Source: a virus
Length of the DNA stretch: 60,533 nucleotides
Strand: one strand, 5' to 3'
Virus record (IMG/VR): IMGVR_UViG_3300009130_001666
Span: 1-60,533 of that record
Notes under the pieces: generated by a model
Database searches by the model: none
What the model was told of the DNA's origin: nothing
The model's input: the letters and a program-made list of their open reading frames with translations, nothing else
Shown: positions 9,801 through 19,700 of the stretch, in pieces
How the letters are laid out: each line of letters begins with the position of its first letter
Numbering within the stretch: position 1 is the first letter of the stretch
Made by a program: the position numbers and the translations under genes

Positions 9801-12463
9801 ACCACGACAATGACCCAGCAACTCCGAATCTCACAGACGGCGGCATCAGAATGGATATCATCGATCTTCGTGACGGCAGTGTTATGTTTGAGTTCGGCGG
9901 CGGCGGTTTCCCATCCCTCGGTGGACAGTTCCCAGACGGGCCTTATAAGTTGTATCCACAACCAAACGGTCTTGATTTCATCATTTTTGATGACAATGAC
10001 GTAGAGGTTTACTCTAGTCTGTCCGCACCGGATTTGAATGAGAACAGCATCGACGATGATGACGACGTTGATAATATCAATGCTGCAATCGCTTCGGGAA
10101 GTGTAGAACAATTTACATTGATCATCGACAGACACGACACATATCCAACTGCTGGTAATGTTCAGGCAATCGGTCATGTTGCTTCTGTTTCCGGTGATGC
10201 TCTTGTCGCTGAAGACTTTGGCGGTTCGTCCACTACCCATGTGGGCGGTCCAGAGGTTGGTACCCCGACGACACATGTTGTTGAAATTGCACACGGTGCT
10301 GACAACTACATGCTTGTTCAGGTTAGTAGTCCTTACGCTTCCTTGTCACCAGCGGTAAAACTTGAGGGCAGCAACGGCGTTGTTGTGGATCTTCACACCG
10401 CCGGCAATTCCAGTCAGGCAAGATACAAAATTGTAGCTTCTGCAGGAAACGTTTTTGAACTGTATACTGAAAGTTCTTTTGGTGCAGGCGACTGGACATT
10501 GGCACAAAACAACCAGAACATGCCAGCACGATTGGCAGTTGAATACTACAACTCCATGTCCACCTCAAATTGGTTGCACGTGGACACCACTTTGGAGGCC
10601 TTTGGTCAACCAAGTGACAGCGGTCGTGAAAAAATCGGCACCCAGACGTCTGGTTTTTATATCTTCCAACCTGCAAGGGAAGGATCTACTATTGTTGCAG
10701 ATCTTCAGCATTTGTGGATGGTCGATTCCGGTTCCGCCGCAACAGCTGTTGTTAATCTACCACAGGTGCAAACTGCAGGAACTGCTTCTTTCGAACTTTT
10801 CCTTCAGTGGCATGATGCTCAAACAGGAAACTATATGTATCTTGATGCAACAGGCAGTAATCATGCAACCCCGGTGGCAATTCCTCATGATGGCAGTAGA
10901 TACTTTAACGCTACCATACCAGCAGGATTTGGTTCGATTGATGGAAATACCAACAATCTTGTTAGACTCAAATATCGACTTACTGATAAACAAGGTCTAA
11001 CGTTAGGATTGCAAACTCTGGTTCCAGATCAGTTGTTTCCGCACTATGACGCTAACGCTCTCGACGGCAACCAAACCGGAGCCACCGGAGAAGATTATTA
11101 CATTCGCGTTTATGCGGACGAAAGAGACTACAAAGTCAACGCCGGCATTATTACGCTTCAGGACACTAGGTATGCCACGTATGGTGGAGTTTTTGAAGAG
11201 CAGACGAACTCCAATCAACTGATTAGTGGTTCTTCTTCCGACGTTGCGATAGATCTTCACAGCACCTCAACCGATTGGACCCACACCACCGGACTCGACG
11301 GTACCGTGCTCACTGTTCAGGCACCAAGTCTCTACGAGTGGGTTTCTGGTTCTCGTGTCCCGGCATCCAATTCTGATTATGCGGTTGAAATAAGAAGTGT
11401 CGACCGGCATGATTGGAGCACCACAGTTGTATCGCCAGGGGCATCGTTTGTAATTGAACCGGATACTGTAACTCCAAGAAACTATGGTTATAAGCAGAAA
11501 GGGAGACGATACTTAACTGCCAATGCTCTTTCCCTCGCAGGTAATGGAGAGAGTAAGGCCGTTGCGTACGTGGGCCCAGACGTTGTTGTTGATGTACCGA
11601 CTATGAACTTTCTGAAGGATCTTTCCGATGAAGTTGTTCTCTCTACTCAGTTTGGCGCACAGTATGCAGTGTCCACTTGGCCCAATACCGGTTCTGACGG
11701 ATCGAGATGGTTCTTCGCTGACAGCACCGGTCGCCAGTCGAGTTTGAATACTTGGTGGTCGTCGACGCTTCATAAGGCATCTGTTCCAGCCGCCTTTGGA
11801 AAACCAGCTGCAGAGACAGGAATGAACTCTTTCTTTGATCAGCCAGCGCCTTTTCAGAGCAACTATCCAATTATCATTCCGGTCTGCATTCAATCGGATG
11901 AATATGTCCAGGTCCCAGGGCCAGGTTTGGATTGGAATAACCCTTATGCAAAGATTGCTGTGTCGCATGTGACAACATATACACCAGGGTTTAACCTAAA
12001 TCACGTTCCAGCAACTCCTAATGAGTCTGCTCTAACGTGGGTTCCAAATCCAGGATATGTTCCAGGTTTGCCAACATCCCAGGTCCAATACGGCGGCACG
12101 AATGATGAAATCGTTGGTTACTGGTCAGGTTCTGTAGACTTTTCCATGTATGACGGCGTTGTTTCTGGTTCGGACTGGGCTTCCCCAACCGGACAGTACC
12201 CTGATGATGCTTCTAAAGAGTCGTTAACCATGCAAGACAACGGTCAAAACAGACACTTTAAATTACAGGTCGTTTTGACTGATGCAGCAGGAAACAGTGT
12301 CAACAACGGTAATGATTTCACCGACTATAACGGTCTTGTTTATCCAGTTTCCCCAGGATCGATGGGTGTTCTTCAACTTGAAGTCACCCAGAACAGAGAT
12401 ATTGACGGCGACGGTGTTCATCAACCCTTTGACGCTGACGATTACGATCCAAGCGTTCAGTAA
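6827..12463 (+). CDS. Giant tail fibre/adhesin protein (1878 residues)
   Basis: The largest protein in the window. Residues 1-45 repeat the docking segment (AIKKGIVVL, GHKLLDDG, DLIMSG). Residues about 50-650 form a Ser/Thr/Ala-rich shaft like the two preceding fibres (RISGDNSLSTLIS, VSTRLS). Residues about 678-732 hold the aromatic module (LFYLDA, KWYFYEDGTW, PFYND), followed at once by a TSP3-like stretch DADGDHTMDQLD. The remaining roughly 1100 residues, absent from the sister fibres, are Gly/Asp/aromatic-rich and look like a string of beta-sandwich domains. The protein ends with a second Ca-binding-like stretch DIDGDGV.FDADDYD. It reads as a sister fibre extended by a large receptor-binding region. 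No enzymatic motif was recognised. Confidence 0.75.
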   Translation: MAIKKGIVVLSGSTEGHKLLDDGSAVIGNASTDLIMSGSVFVEGVTSDLVTEVETLVDAVDSHRLSVSVRADNQSAAISGNWSALANAASASIASIRSDIDAEIVLNNGQMTSATTALSTLDSAALSAIDVLSSSISTQVSARGSAFSSLATRADGVVTQVNTIITGSSALFDAASGTYDPAVIGMVQYVIDADGTSDGALTGSNLSLSTRLSTQVSTRLSADNSLQTVLDNYETTRNNAFSLTGTLSGNLQNNATAHRETNISTLNSTRDSVQTSLSTRISAGDQTVTDNLGDANSGEISTRISADASLQVLVNALSASDSGSFTSLAARLDAQELKRANNINSLTTKITTESTANSILQSTTDSLITAEATAEGAAYTAASGSLSNRIIAEKAAHDAEDLTLSSSIASENATRISRDSDLSNLMSTEVSLFDSSMTVLSGNVSTQVSTRLSNVASISTRISGTNATISEMIAGVDFDGNLSALVSFVDVVDGANDSAILAAIDTLTGTLATEVTNRISGDNSLSTLISTEESLRVSAVSAQDSTFVSMTDDHLVRTGSMKTATDNMFSSVQTDYVNTLVTSATSSIESEAGTRASEDNLVTASLDTEIGNRQSTVLSLQTARISGDTSLQNRINALTGTLTTGQLTLNALSGASQLDVDGTVQVGRLDVAAVTAAGYLTQNTDHNGKLFYLDAPAGGDYAASSAFKAVFPIPQKWYFYEDGTWHPLPFYNDADGDHTMDQLDHYPNNEYLTGFENVMMRLTWDGYPSEGFIEMTEEHNGVDAGEKIKIQSYPTYDALNKTVDIPLGATSTTDVINIIIGDTYGDGGLQKVEFLTPAGDVIKEITGFAAYGNDGWMYDASSGQWVQPGVPASEKGPRLTKTFSYDGTNLFFDGTYVLQNMDGIWMTGGTTNVVYRELMVAGMLTRVTTDAYMGAGDDDGHLIIGGVDHVANGNVVASSIDADLIIPFASESGSAAIAGSFMNMAVGEVGFDHDNDPATPNLTDGGIRMDIIDLRDGSVMFEFGGGGFPSLGGQFPDGPYKLYPQPNGLDFIIFDDNDVEVYSSLSAPDLNENSIDDDDDVDNINAAIASGSVEQFTLIIDRHDTYPTAGNVQAIGHVASVSGDALVAEDFGGSSTTHVGGPEVGTPTTHVVEIAHGADNYMLVQVSSPYASLSPAVKLEGSNGVVVDLHTAGNSSQARYKIVASAGNVFELYTESSFGAGDWTLAQNNQNMPARLAVEYYNSMSTSNWLHVDTTLEAFGQPSDSGREKIGTQTSGFYIFQPAREGSTIVADLQHLWMVDSGSAATAVVNLPQVQTAGTASFELFLQWHDAQTGNYMYLDATGSNHATPVAIPHDGSRYFNATIPAGFGSIDGNTNNLVRLKYRLTDKQGLTLGLQTLVPDQLFPHYDANALDGNQTGATGEDYYIRVYADERDYKVNAGIITLQDTRYATYGGVFEEQTNSNQLISGSSSDVAIDLHSTSTDWTHTTGLDGTVLTVQAPSLYEWVSGSRVPASNSDYAVEIRSVDRHDWSTTVVSPGASFVIEPDTVTPRNYGYKQKGRRYLTANALSLAGNGESKAVAYVGPDVVVDVPTMNFLKDLSDEVVLSTQFGAQYAVSTWPNTGSDGSRWFFADSTGRQSSLNTWWSSTLHKASVPAAFGKPAAETGMNSFFDQPAPFQSNYPIIIPVCIQSDEYVQVPGPGLDWNNPYAKIAVSHVTTYTPGFNLNHVPATPNESALTWVPNPGYVPGLPTSQVQYGGTNDEIVGYWSGSVDFSMYDGVVSGSDWASPTGQYPDDASKESLTMQDNGQNRHFKLQVVLTDAAGNSVNNGNDFTDYNGLVYPVSPGSMGVLQLEVTQNRDIDGDGVHQPFDADDYDPSVQ

Positions 12464-12505
12464 TCTCTAGTTCACTAGACTTTTACTTTACAACTTAATT
12501 TACCC

Positions 12506-12538
12506 AAGGCACCCTCTTCGGAGGGTGTCTTTATTTTT
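12506..12538 (+). terminator. Rho-independent terminator at the end of the fibre cluster
   Basis: AGGCACCCTC, TTCG, GAGGGTGTCT form a 10-bp stem with one G-U pair and a stable TTCG loop, followed by TTATTTTT. It separates the fibre genes from the capsid genes. Confidence 0.88.
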
Positions 12539-12704
12539 GAAATAAACTGAAAAAACTCCTTAAGAATAGTCTGAACTGTGCTATTATACTAAGTAGATTT
12601 TGTTTTTTTTGTAAAAACGGCATTTAAAGAATGAAAACACTATTTATTATAGTTATAAAGCCCTTTCCGGCACACAAACAAAGATTTTATAGGGAGTAAG
12701 CGAA
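12539..12704 (+). promoter_or_regulatory. Intergenic region before capsid genes with CTATTTAT motif
   Basis: An AT-rich gap. It holds a weak TATTAT/TATACT element near 12577-12588, CTATTTAT at 12640-12647 (the same word as in the fibre leaders), and a GGGAG ribosome binding site before the ATG at 12705. A promoter for the capsid operon is expected here, but its exact position is not certain. Confidence 0.4.
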
Positions 12705-13748
12705 ATGTCAAAAATGTTGGAACAAGCAATTATCGATGCTACAGCACTTAAAGAGGCAGCTCTGAAGAGCGCAGAAGCAGAGATCGTAGAGAAATATGCA
12801 CCTGAAGTTAAGAAGGTGATGGAAAGCATTCTGGAGGCAGATGATGATATTCCCGGCGAAGAAGTTGCCGGCATCGAAGATCCGACAGCAATGAAACTAC
12901 CCCTCGGTGCAACCGACGGTGAAGAGATGTGCGGATGTCCAGACAAAGATGACACCGTTATTGTAAACCTCGGCGGTCTTGAAGGCATCGTTGCCGACGA
13001 AGAACCAGAAGCATTTGACGACATGGAACCTGCTGAGACTGCACTTGCACCAGCAATCCAAGAAGAAGACGAACTCCCCTTGGAGGAAGATGAATTGGCA
13101 GCAGTGGTTGCCGAACTCCTCGGTGAAGAAGAAGAGACATTAGAAGAAGAAACGGTTGAGGAAGTTAAACTCGAAGAAAGTCCCTGCGATGCATGCGACA
13201 AACCATCTTGCGAATGTGACATGATGGAAGAAGACACTCAACCAGTTATTGCCGAAGCAAAAGAAGAAAAGAAAGACACTCTCCAATTGGAAGAGATTGC
13301 CGGCAAAACAAAAGAACTTTTAAAAACAATCACTGCCCTCCAAGAGCAAAATGATGGTTTTAAGTCTGATAACAAGAAATTGGCATCAGAAACAACAGAG
13401 ATGAAGGAATCTATCCAGACTCTCACTACGACGTTAGAAGATCTCAGTTTACAGAATGCTAAACTGCTTTACATCAACGAAGTCCTTAAGAACAACTCCC
13501 TGAATGAGCGACAGAGACAAATCGCTGTCGAGGCACTTCAAGAAGCAAAGTCGGTTGAGCAGGCAAAGACTGTATTCGATACTCTTCAAAGCACAGTGGC
13601 GTCCTCTACAAAGAGGCACGGACGAAATGAATCACTGAGCGAAGCAGTAAGTAATAACACGTCAATTCGAATGCCTCGAAAACAAAAACAACAACAATCA
13701 AATGATCCCCATTCATCCAGATGGAAACTTCTGGCGGGAATCAAATAA
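12705..13748 (+). CDS. Prohead core/scaffolding protein (gp22-like), putative
   Basis: 347 residues, directly upstream of the major capsid gene, where T4-like phages keep the scaffold gene 22. The first 130 residues are strongly acidic (EEEDELPLEEDE and EEEETLEEETVEE nearby); the middle, about 185-290, is a charged predicted coiled coil (ETTEMKESIQTLTTTLEDL); the C-terminus is basic (MPRKQKQQQ). Acidic, helical scaffolds that are proteolysed during maturation are typical of the family. An odd Cys cluster (CDACDKPSCECDMM, residues about 163-176) could bind metal. The gp22 assignment rests mainly on position and composition. Start chosen at 12705 after TAGGGAG. Confidence 0.6.
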   Translation: MSKMLEQAIIDATALKEAALKSAEAEIVEKYAPEVKKVMESILEADDDIPGEEVAGIEDPTAMKLPLGATDGEEMCGCPDKDDTVIVNLGGLEGIVADEEPEAFDDMEPAETALAPAIQEEDELPLEEDELAAVVAELLGEEEETLEEETVEEVKLEESPCDACDKPSCECDMMEEDTQPVIAEAKEEKKDTLQLEEIAGKTKELLKTITALQEQNDGFKSDNKKLASETTEMKESIQTLTTTLEDLSLQNAKLLYINEVLKNNSLNERQRQIAVEALQEAKSVEQAKTVFDTLQSTVASSTKRHGRNESLSEAVSNNTSIRMPRKQKQQQSNDPHSSRWKLLAGIK

Positions 13749-13771
13749 TATTTCTATAGGAGAAATTTAAA

Positions 13772-15403
13772 ATGTCAGTATTAGAAAAATTAACTGAAGG
13801 CATTGTTGATCGTGATCTTTCCAAGGAAGGTGCTGCTTTACTAGATAAGTGGGAGCAGACTGGTCTGTTGGAAGGTCTTGGCAATGACCGTGATAAAAAC
13901 TACATGAGTCGCTTACTCGAAAACCAAGCAAAAGAGCTTCTTCGTGAAGCATCCACAATGGCAGGCGGAGACGTTGAAGGTTTCGCAGCTGTTGCTTTCC
14001 CAATCGTTCGTCGTGTATTCGGTGGATTGATTGCAAACGATTTGGTCTCCGTGCAGCCTATGAGCTTGCCTTCTGGCCTTATCTTCTTCATGGACTTCCA
14101 ATTGTCCTCCGCACCTCGTGCAGGCATCGGTGAAGATGCTTCTGTATACGGCGGCGGCGTTGTTGGCTCTCAATTGACCGGTGGTGTTGCTGGTTTGACC
14201 GAAGACGAAGGTGGTTTCTACAACCTCCAGTCCGGTTACAGCTCCCCATTGTTCGACGAAGCAGCAACTTTGACTGTTGGTTCCTCTGCTGCAGTTTCTG
14301 CATCTTTGGACGACATTCGTCACGACCCTGACCTTATCGCTGCTGGCGGTTCTGTTGCAACTGCAACAATGGCGCTCACTGGCGCAGCATCCTTGAACAG
14401 AGATAACTTGATTGCTATCACTATCGCTGGTCTTGATGCGAACGACTCCTTGATTCGTCGTCTTACGACAATCTCCGGAGACACGTTGACTGTTGTTCTT
14501 CACAACACCGCTGACGGTTCTGTGCAAACAACAACTGCAACAAAAACTGCTACATTGCCTCACAAAGATACTTTCGGCGAAGGCAACGCACTCGGTGCTG
14601 TTGTTGGCGGAAGTCCTTGGCACTTGGAAGCAGAAACAGCAATTCCAGAAATCGACATCAAAGTTGACTCCGTTGCTGTTACAGCAGTGACCAAAAAGTT
14701 GAAAGCAAAGTGGAGCCCTGAATTGGGTCAAGACTTGAACGCTTATCACAACCTCGACGCTGAAGTTGAGTTGACAAGCATCTTGTCTGAGCAAATCGCT
14801 TTGGAAATCGACCAAGAAATCTTGAATGACTTGATCAAAGGTGCTACCGCTGGTACACTTTACTGGTCCCGTCGTCCAGGTAAATTCGTAAACCGCACAA
14901 CTGGTGCTGACTTGACTAGTGGCGGAGCAGCTGGTCCTGACTTCACTGGTACTGTGTCTGAGTGGTATGAGACATTGCTCGAAACCGTCAATGACGTGTC
15001 CGCAGCAATTCACCGCAAGACATTGCGCGGTGGAGCAACGTTCATCGTTGTTTCCCCTGAAGTTGCTAACATCCTCGAATTCACTTCTGGCTTCCGTGCC
15101 AACGTGACTCACGACGATGACAAAGGCACTTCCGGTGCAGTTAACGTTGGTTCCTTGCAAAGCAAGTGGGAAGTTTATGTTGATCCTTACTTCCCTCGCA
15201 ACGTAATCTTGGTTGGTCGTAAAGGTAACAACTTCCTCGAAAGCGGTTATGTTTACTCCCCATACGTGCCACTGCAAGTCACTCCTACCATTTTTGGCCC
15301 TGAAGACTTCGTACCTAGAAAAGGTGTGATGACTCGTTACGCCAAGAAGATGGTACGTCCTGACATGTACGGCTTGGTCGTTGTAACTGACTTGCTCGGT
15401 TAA
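13772..15403 (+). CDS. Major capsid protein (gp23-like)
   Basis: 543 residues, near the size of T4 gp23 (521). The N-terminal half contains the family-typical run from a helical leader (LLDKWEQTGLLEGL) through FPIVRRVFGGLIANDLVSVQPMS, interrupted here only for length, and PSGLIFFMDF. The C-terminal half contains ELTSILSEQIALEIDQEI, HRKTLRGGATFIVVSPEVA and a terminal MVRPDMYGLVVV. T4 gp23 is cleaved after its N-terminal leader; a comparable site is plausible here but not identified. A Thr/Ala-rich segment around residues 190-265 looks like an inserted decoration-type domain. RBS AGGAG at 13758-13762; terminator downstream at 15428. Confidence 0.92.
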   Translation: MSVLEKLTEGIVDRDLSKEGAALLDKWEQTGLLEGLGNDRDKNYMSRLLENQAKELLREASTMAGGDVEGFAAVAFPIVRRVFGGLIANDLVSVQPMSLPSGLIFFMDFQLSSAPRAGIGEDASVYGGGVVGSQLTGGVAGLTEDEGGFYNLQSGYSSPLFDEAATLTVGSSAAVSASLDDIRHDPDLIAAGGSVATATMALTGAASLNRDNLIAITIAGLDANDSLIRRLTTISGDTLTVVLHNTADGSVQTTTATKTATLPHKDTFGEGNALGAVVGGSPWHLEAETAIPEIDIKVDSVAVTAVTKKLKAKWSPELGQDLNAYHNLDAEVELTSILSEQIALEIDQEILNDLIKGATAGTLYWSRRPGKFVNRTTGADLTSGGAAGPDFTGTVSEWYETLLETVNDVSAAIHRKTLRGGATFIVVSPEVANILEFTSGFRANVTHDDDKGTSGAVNVGSLQSKWEVYVDPYFPRNVILVGRKGNNFLESGYVYSPYVPLQVTPTIFGPEDFVPRKGVMTRYAKKMVRPDMYGLVVVTDLLG

Positions 15404-15427
15404 TATCGACTCAAGAGTCTAAACTGA

Positions 15428-15460
15428 GAAACCCGTCCTTGTGGCGGGTTTTTCATTTTT
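15428..15460 (+). terminator. Rho-independent terminator after major capsid gene
   Basis: AAACCCG and CGGGTTT pair around a 9-nt loop, followed by TTCATTTTT. It ends the scaffold-capsid unit. Confidence 0.85.
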
Positions 15461-15524
15461 GCGGGAAAACAAACAAAAATAAACTACTTACTTATGGATT
15501 ATTATAACTTTCGAGGTATTCTCA

Positions 15525-16775
15525 ATGGCACTCCCCAAATTGACACCAAAAAGCAACACCAGCGTTTCCGTGTTGCCAGAGACAGGTTCTCACGACAACG
15601 TTCGCTCTTCACTCGCAACAGCAGCATATGACTCAGCAGATTTCTGCTCTGGTGCTGTTGACCAAGTGACTTATGTTTACCGCAAATTGGGCGGTGACGT
15701 TCTGGATATTGAACTCAGAGAAGAGAGTGTCTATGCTGCCTACGAAGAAGCATGCCTTGAGTATTCGTACCTCATCAACATTCATCAGTCAAAGAACATC
15801 CTCTCTGACGTCCTGGGTGCCCAGACAGGCACTTTTGACCACAAAGGTGACATCAAGGCAGGCGATCTAAGTTCGTCCCTTGACGGGACACACGTTGCCC
15901 TCAAATACCCCAACTTCGATTATGCATATGCAAGACGAGTTGCCGACGGTATCTCCGAGGAAGCAAACGTTGGTGGTAACACGACTGTGTACTCTGCTTC
16001 TTTTGACTTGGCAGACGGCATTCAAGACTATGACCTGCAGGACATCATTTCCACCAGTTCGGAATATAGCGGTTCTGTCGGGAACAAAAAAGTATTAATT
16101 AAGAAGGTGTTCTACAAGACGCCCAATGCTATGTGGAGATTCTTTGGTTATCACGGTGCATTAAACGTCATTGGTAACTTGACATCTTACGGTCAGTATG
16201 CTGACGACAGCACATTCCAAGTTGTCCCAGTGTGGGAAAACAAACTTCAAGCAATGGCATACGAAGACAGTCTCTATACAAGAACCTCTCACTGGTCCTA
16301 CGAACTTCGTAATAACAAATTGAGAATCTTTCCAATGCCAGGTGCATACCACAACGAGAAGATGTGGGTTGAGTTTACAATTCCAGGAAACAACTGGGAA
16401 TCTCCAGGCGACACAGACATCGGTGTTGACGGCATTAATAATATGAACACACTGCCAATGGGCAACATTCCATATGAAAACATCAACGGAATTGGTAAGC
16501 AGTGGATTCGCAGATTCGCATTGGCACTCAGCAAGGAGACCTTGGGTCACGTTCGCGGCAAGTTCGCAACAATCCCAATCCCAGGTGAGTCTGTCACTCT
16601 TAACGGTACAGAACTTGCAGCACAGGCAAGGGATGAACAGAGTGCTTTGAGAGATGAGTTGAAAACAATCCTTGACGAAATGACCTACGGTCAACTGATG
16701 TCTGGCGATGCTGACCTTCTCGACAACGCAAACAGGATTCAGACAAAAATACCTTTGACAATTTTCGTTGGATAG
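15525..16775 (+). CDS. Neck/head completion protein (gp13-like)
   Basis: 416 residues. The N-terminal part (VDQVTYVYRKLGGDVLDIEL, then a Tyr/Glu-rich helix YAAYEEACLEYSYLI) and the C-terminal part (RRFALALSKETLGHVRGKF, then a PIPGESVTLNG segment and a long helix QARDEQSALRDELKTIL) match what I recall of gp13-type neck proteins in T4-like phages, which join the head vertex to the tail. The position right after the capsid gene and before the tail genes agrees. GAGGT lies before the ATG at 15525. The following gene starts 14 bases downstream. Confidence 0.6.
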   Translation: MALPKLTPKSNTSVSVLPETGSHDNVRSSLATAAYDSADFCSGAVDQVTYVYRKLGGDVLDIELREESVYAAYEEACLEYSYLINIHQSKNILSDVLGAQTGTFDHKGDIKAGDLSSSLDGTHVALKYPNFDYAYARRVADGISEEANVGGNTTVYSASFDLADGIQDYDLQDIISTSSEYSGSVGNKKVLIKKVFYKTPNAMWRFFGYHGALNVIGNLTSYGQYADDSTFQVVPVWENKLQAMAYEDSLYTRTSHWSYELRNNKLRIFPMPGAYHNEKMWVEFTIPGNNWESPGDTDIGVDGINNMNTLPMGNIPYENINGIGKQWIRRFALALSKETLGHVRGKFATIPIPGESVTLNGTELAAQARDEQSALRDELKTILDEMTYGQLMSGDADLLDNANRIQTKIPLTIFVG

Positions 16776-16788
16776 GAGGGCGTAATTC

Positions 16789-19700
16789 GTGTCTGAAAAC
16801 AAGTGGGAACAACCTGATGCACCTCCACCACCACTCTTTACGGGAAACAAAGAAAAAGACCTCGTAAAGCAGGTTACTGACGAGGTAATAGAGAGAGTAA
16901 TTGGCGTATCCGTCCTTTACTATCCTATTAGTCTGAAACATTCACAATATCACCCCCTTTATGGCGAAGCAGTTAATAAAACTTTCCTGCCTCCTGTCAA
17001 GGTTGACGTGCTTGCAGAGTGGGAAGGCGAACAGACAGACACAACAGGATTCGGGATTGATAAGAAATCCTCAGTCACTCTACACTTTCACAAAAGAAGA
17101 CTCACCGAAGACCAGAACCTCTTCGTCCGTGAGGGTGACTTTATTCAATACGGTGAGCAGAAATATGAAATTACAAGTCTCGGACAACCTAGACAGTTGT
17201 TCGGACAACCAGAAGCAAAGATTGAGATCGTTGCCAAGTGTGTTCGTGCAAGAGACGGTGCATTTCCCTCCGATACATATGCCGAAGCAGACGATGACGA
17301 TCCAAGATTGACAGCACCTGCATGCGATCCTGTCGAAGAGATAAGGGTGTTGACTGGTGATGTGCGATCCCACGGTGGATCTGGTGAACAACCATGTGCT
17401 GAGGAGTATGAGCGCCCTGGAACTCCACCGCCACCACTGTTTACGGGCAAAAAAGAAACAAATTTGGTTAAACAGGTCAACGATGAACTTCTCGAAAGGG
17501 TTGTTGGTCAACAAATTGTGTATTTTCCCGTCTCGGTGCCTCATTCTAACTTCCACGAACTCTACGGAGAGGCAGTTAACAAAACTTTTCTTCCTCCCAT
17601 CCGTGTTTTTGCGTCTGTCGACTGGAAAGGCAGCGATACGACGACGAGTAACTACGGAATTGACAGAAAATCAGCGATTGATGTCAAATTTCACAAGCGC
17701 AGACTGTCTGAAGACCAAAATCTCTTCGTAAGAGAGGGTGATTACGTTCTTTATGGCAATATTCTCTATGAAATTGCCACAGTTGGTCAACCAAGACTGC
17801 TTTTTGGCAAAATTGACGAGAAATTCGAGGTTGTGGCAAGTTGTATCCGCGCACGTGAAGGTATTTTCAGACTTTCCGAAATTCCAGGCGCTTTGGGTGA
17901 CTTTGATCTCGATTCTGTGACCGCATGTGACAATGCCGAGTTGGTTTCCGTCTCTGATGGCGTCGACAACACAATGGCGAACGTTGGAACCGGTGAAGGC
18001 GTGTTTAAAAACAAAACAGGCACACAATTCAACATGAAAACCCTGATTGCAGGGCAAGACATAACATTAACCTCAGATTCAAACGAAATTACGATTTCTG
18101 TCTCGTCTTCTGGACCAGTTGCAGGAATTATCGGAGAAGCAGAAGATGGAAGTTATACTGACGGCATCTTTACAGACTTTCTCCCTTCGACACCCATCGG
18201 TGTTGCTATTGACAGGTTCAACGAGATCTTAAAGATCCTCGCACCTTCCCCTGCTCCAGATGTTAGCAGACTTAATGCCACAACGCTTGCCGGAGTATCG
18301 ACAAAACTGTCCTTCGGCGCAAGCAATGCGATAGCGGGATATATCGATGTGTCCAGCATCGGTTCTTTTTCTGCCATCGATGCCTCGGAAACATATGAAT
18401 CAGAGACTTCTGGCAGCGATTTCCGCAGAGGGACTTACGACGGCACGAGCAATATCGAAGGTGTTGTAAACTTCCACGTGGATGACGATACTTATGACAA
18501 CGCAGTCAACAATTATCCGGAAGACTCTTTTGGCAATGCAACAACTGGTTCCCTTGAACTTTACTTGAACGGCGTACTCTTGCACACGATTGACTTGAGT
18601 TCCCCATCAATCGGAACAGGCACACCAGGCTCCGGAACCGGAACACATCTCAACACCAACGGTTCTGGATTTATTGACGTTTCCGAAGCAGACTCTGCAG
18701 AAGACCGCAGCGGAAACCTTTTTAATATCTTCCAGCACCGAACAGCAAACTATATTATCGACACCAGTGACCAGACTGATGGTCTAAACTATGTAGAGGT
18801 CAAGCATTCAGGTTCTTGGGGTTACAAGACGACGAACCACGTTCAGTGGGTTAATGACTCCAATGCAAACGCACTGACCGCAGCAACTCCTCGCTTTGCC
18901 AATGAGACGGGCACAGGAAGTAAGTTTCTCTCCGGTGTCGAGTATTTTACTGGCGGAACAGCAGATTACCTCGTTGTGGTGAACAACGCATATCGAAACG
19001 TTTACTCTACGCAGGACATTACTTTCACAACATCAAACTGCAGCATTGCACCCATCCCTTTTCCAGAGCTCAACACAGGAGCGGGAGAAGACGAAACAAA
19101 ACAATTGCACATTACAGGCAGTGCCACCCTTACAGACTCTGAGTCTCTCGGCGGATCCATTAACGCATCCGTCAACGTGGCACACCCTCTCAAAGCAGAC
19201 TTAAGTTCTGGCGGAAGTGCAACGCTGGACGGCATATTAATTTACGACGTTGCAGGAAGTTCCACAAACCTCCTGGAAACGTTTAACGAAGAGACCTACA
19301 GACTTGCCTCCGGAGATTACGACAACCAGGCAGCAATCACAGCAGGTGCATGGAACTCTGAGACCCACATGTTGGGCGCAGACGATCATTCAAACGGACT
19401 GCAGATGTACGACGGAGCACTTTACTCTCCCGTCAACACTCTTAACTCTGGTGATTTCCGTGATGATGCCGATGGTGGAGCACTCCGCCTTGCTCCAGCA
19501 GGCAATCCAGATTACTCTGGCGTTTCGGGAACAAGAACGTTCTACAGATACTTTACCAATTCGACGGGAGAAACAAAAAGAGATATTTCCTTGACAATTG
19601 AAGGAGATTCCACTACAATAGTGACTGCAGGTTCTTCGCTGGACCCATCCAAGATCAAGGTCTTTGTAAAGATTCCAGGAACAACCGGGTTTATGGACGT

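Noticed and set aside
13913-15277. Long minus-strand open frame opposite the major capsid gene
   Set aside because: It is the antisense shadow of a clearly conserved gene, rich in Cys and Ser, and has no ribosome binding site.
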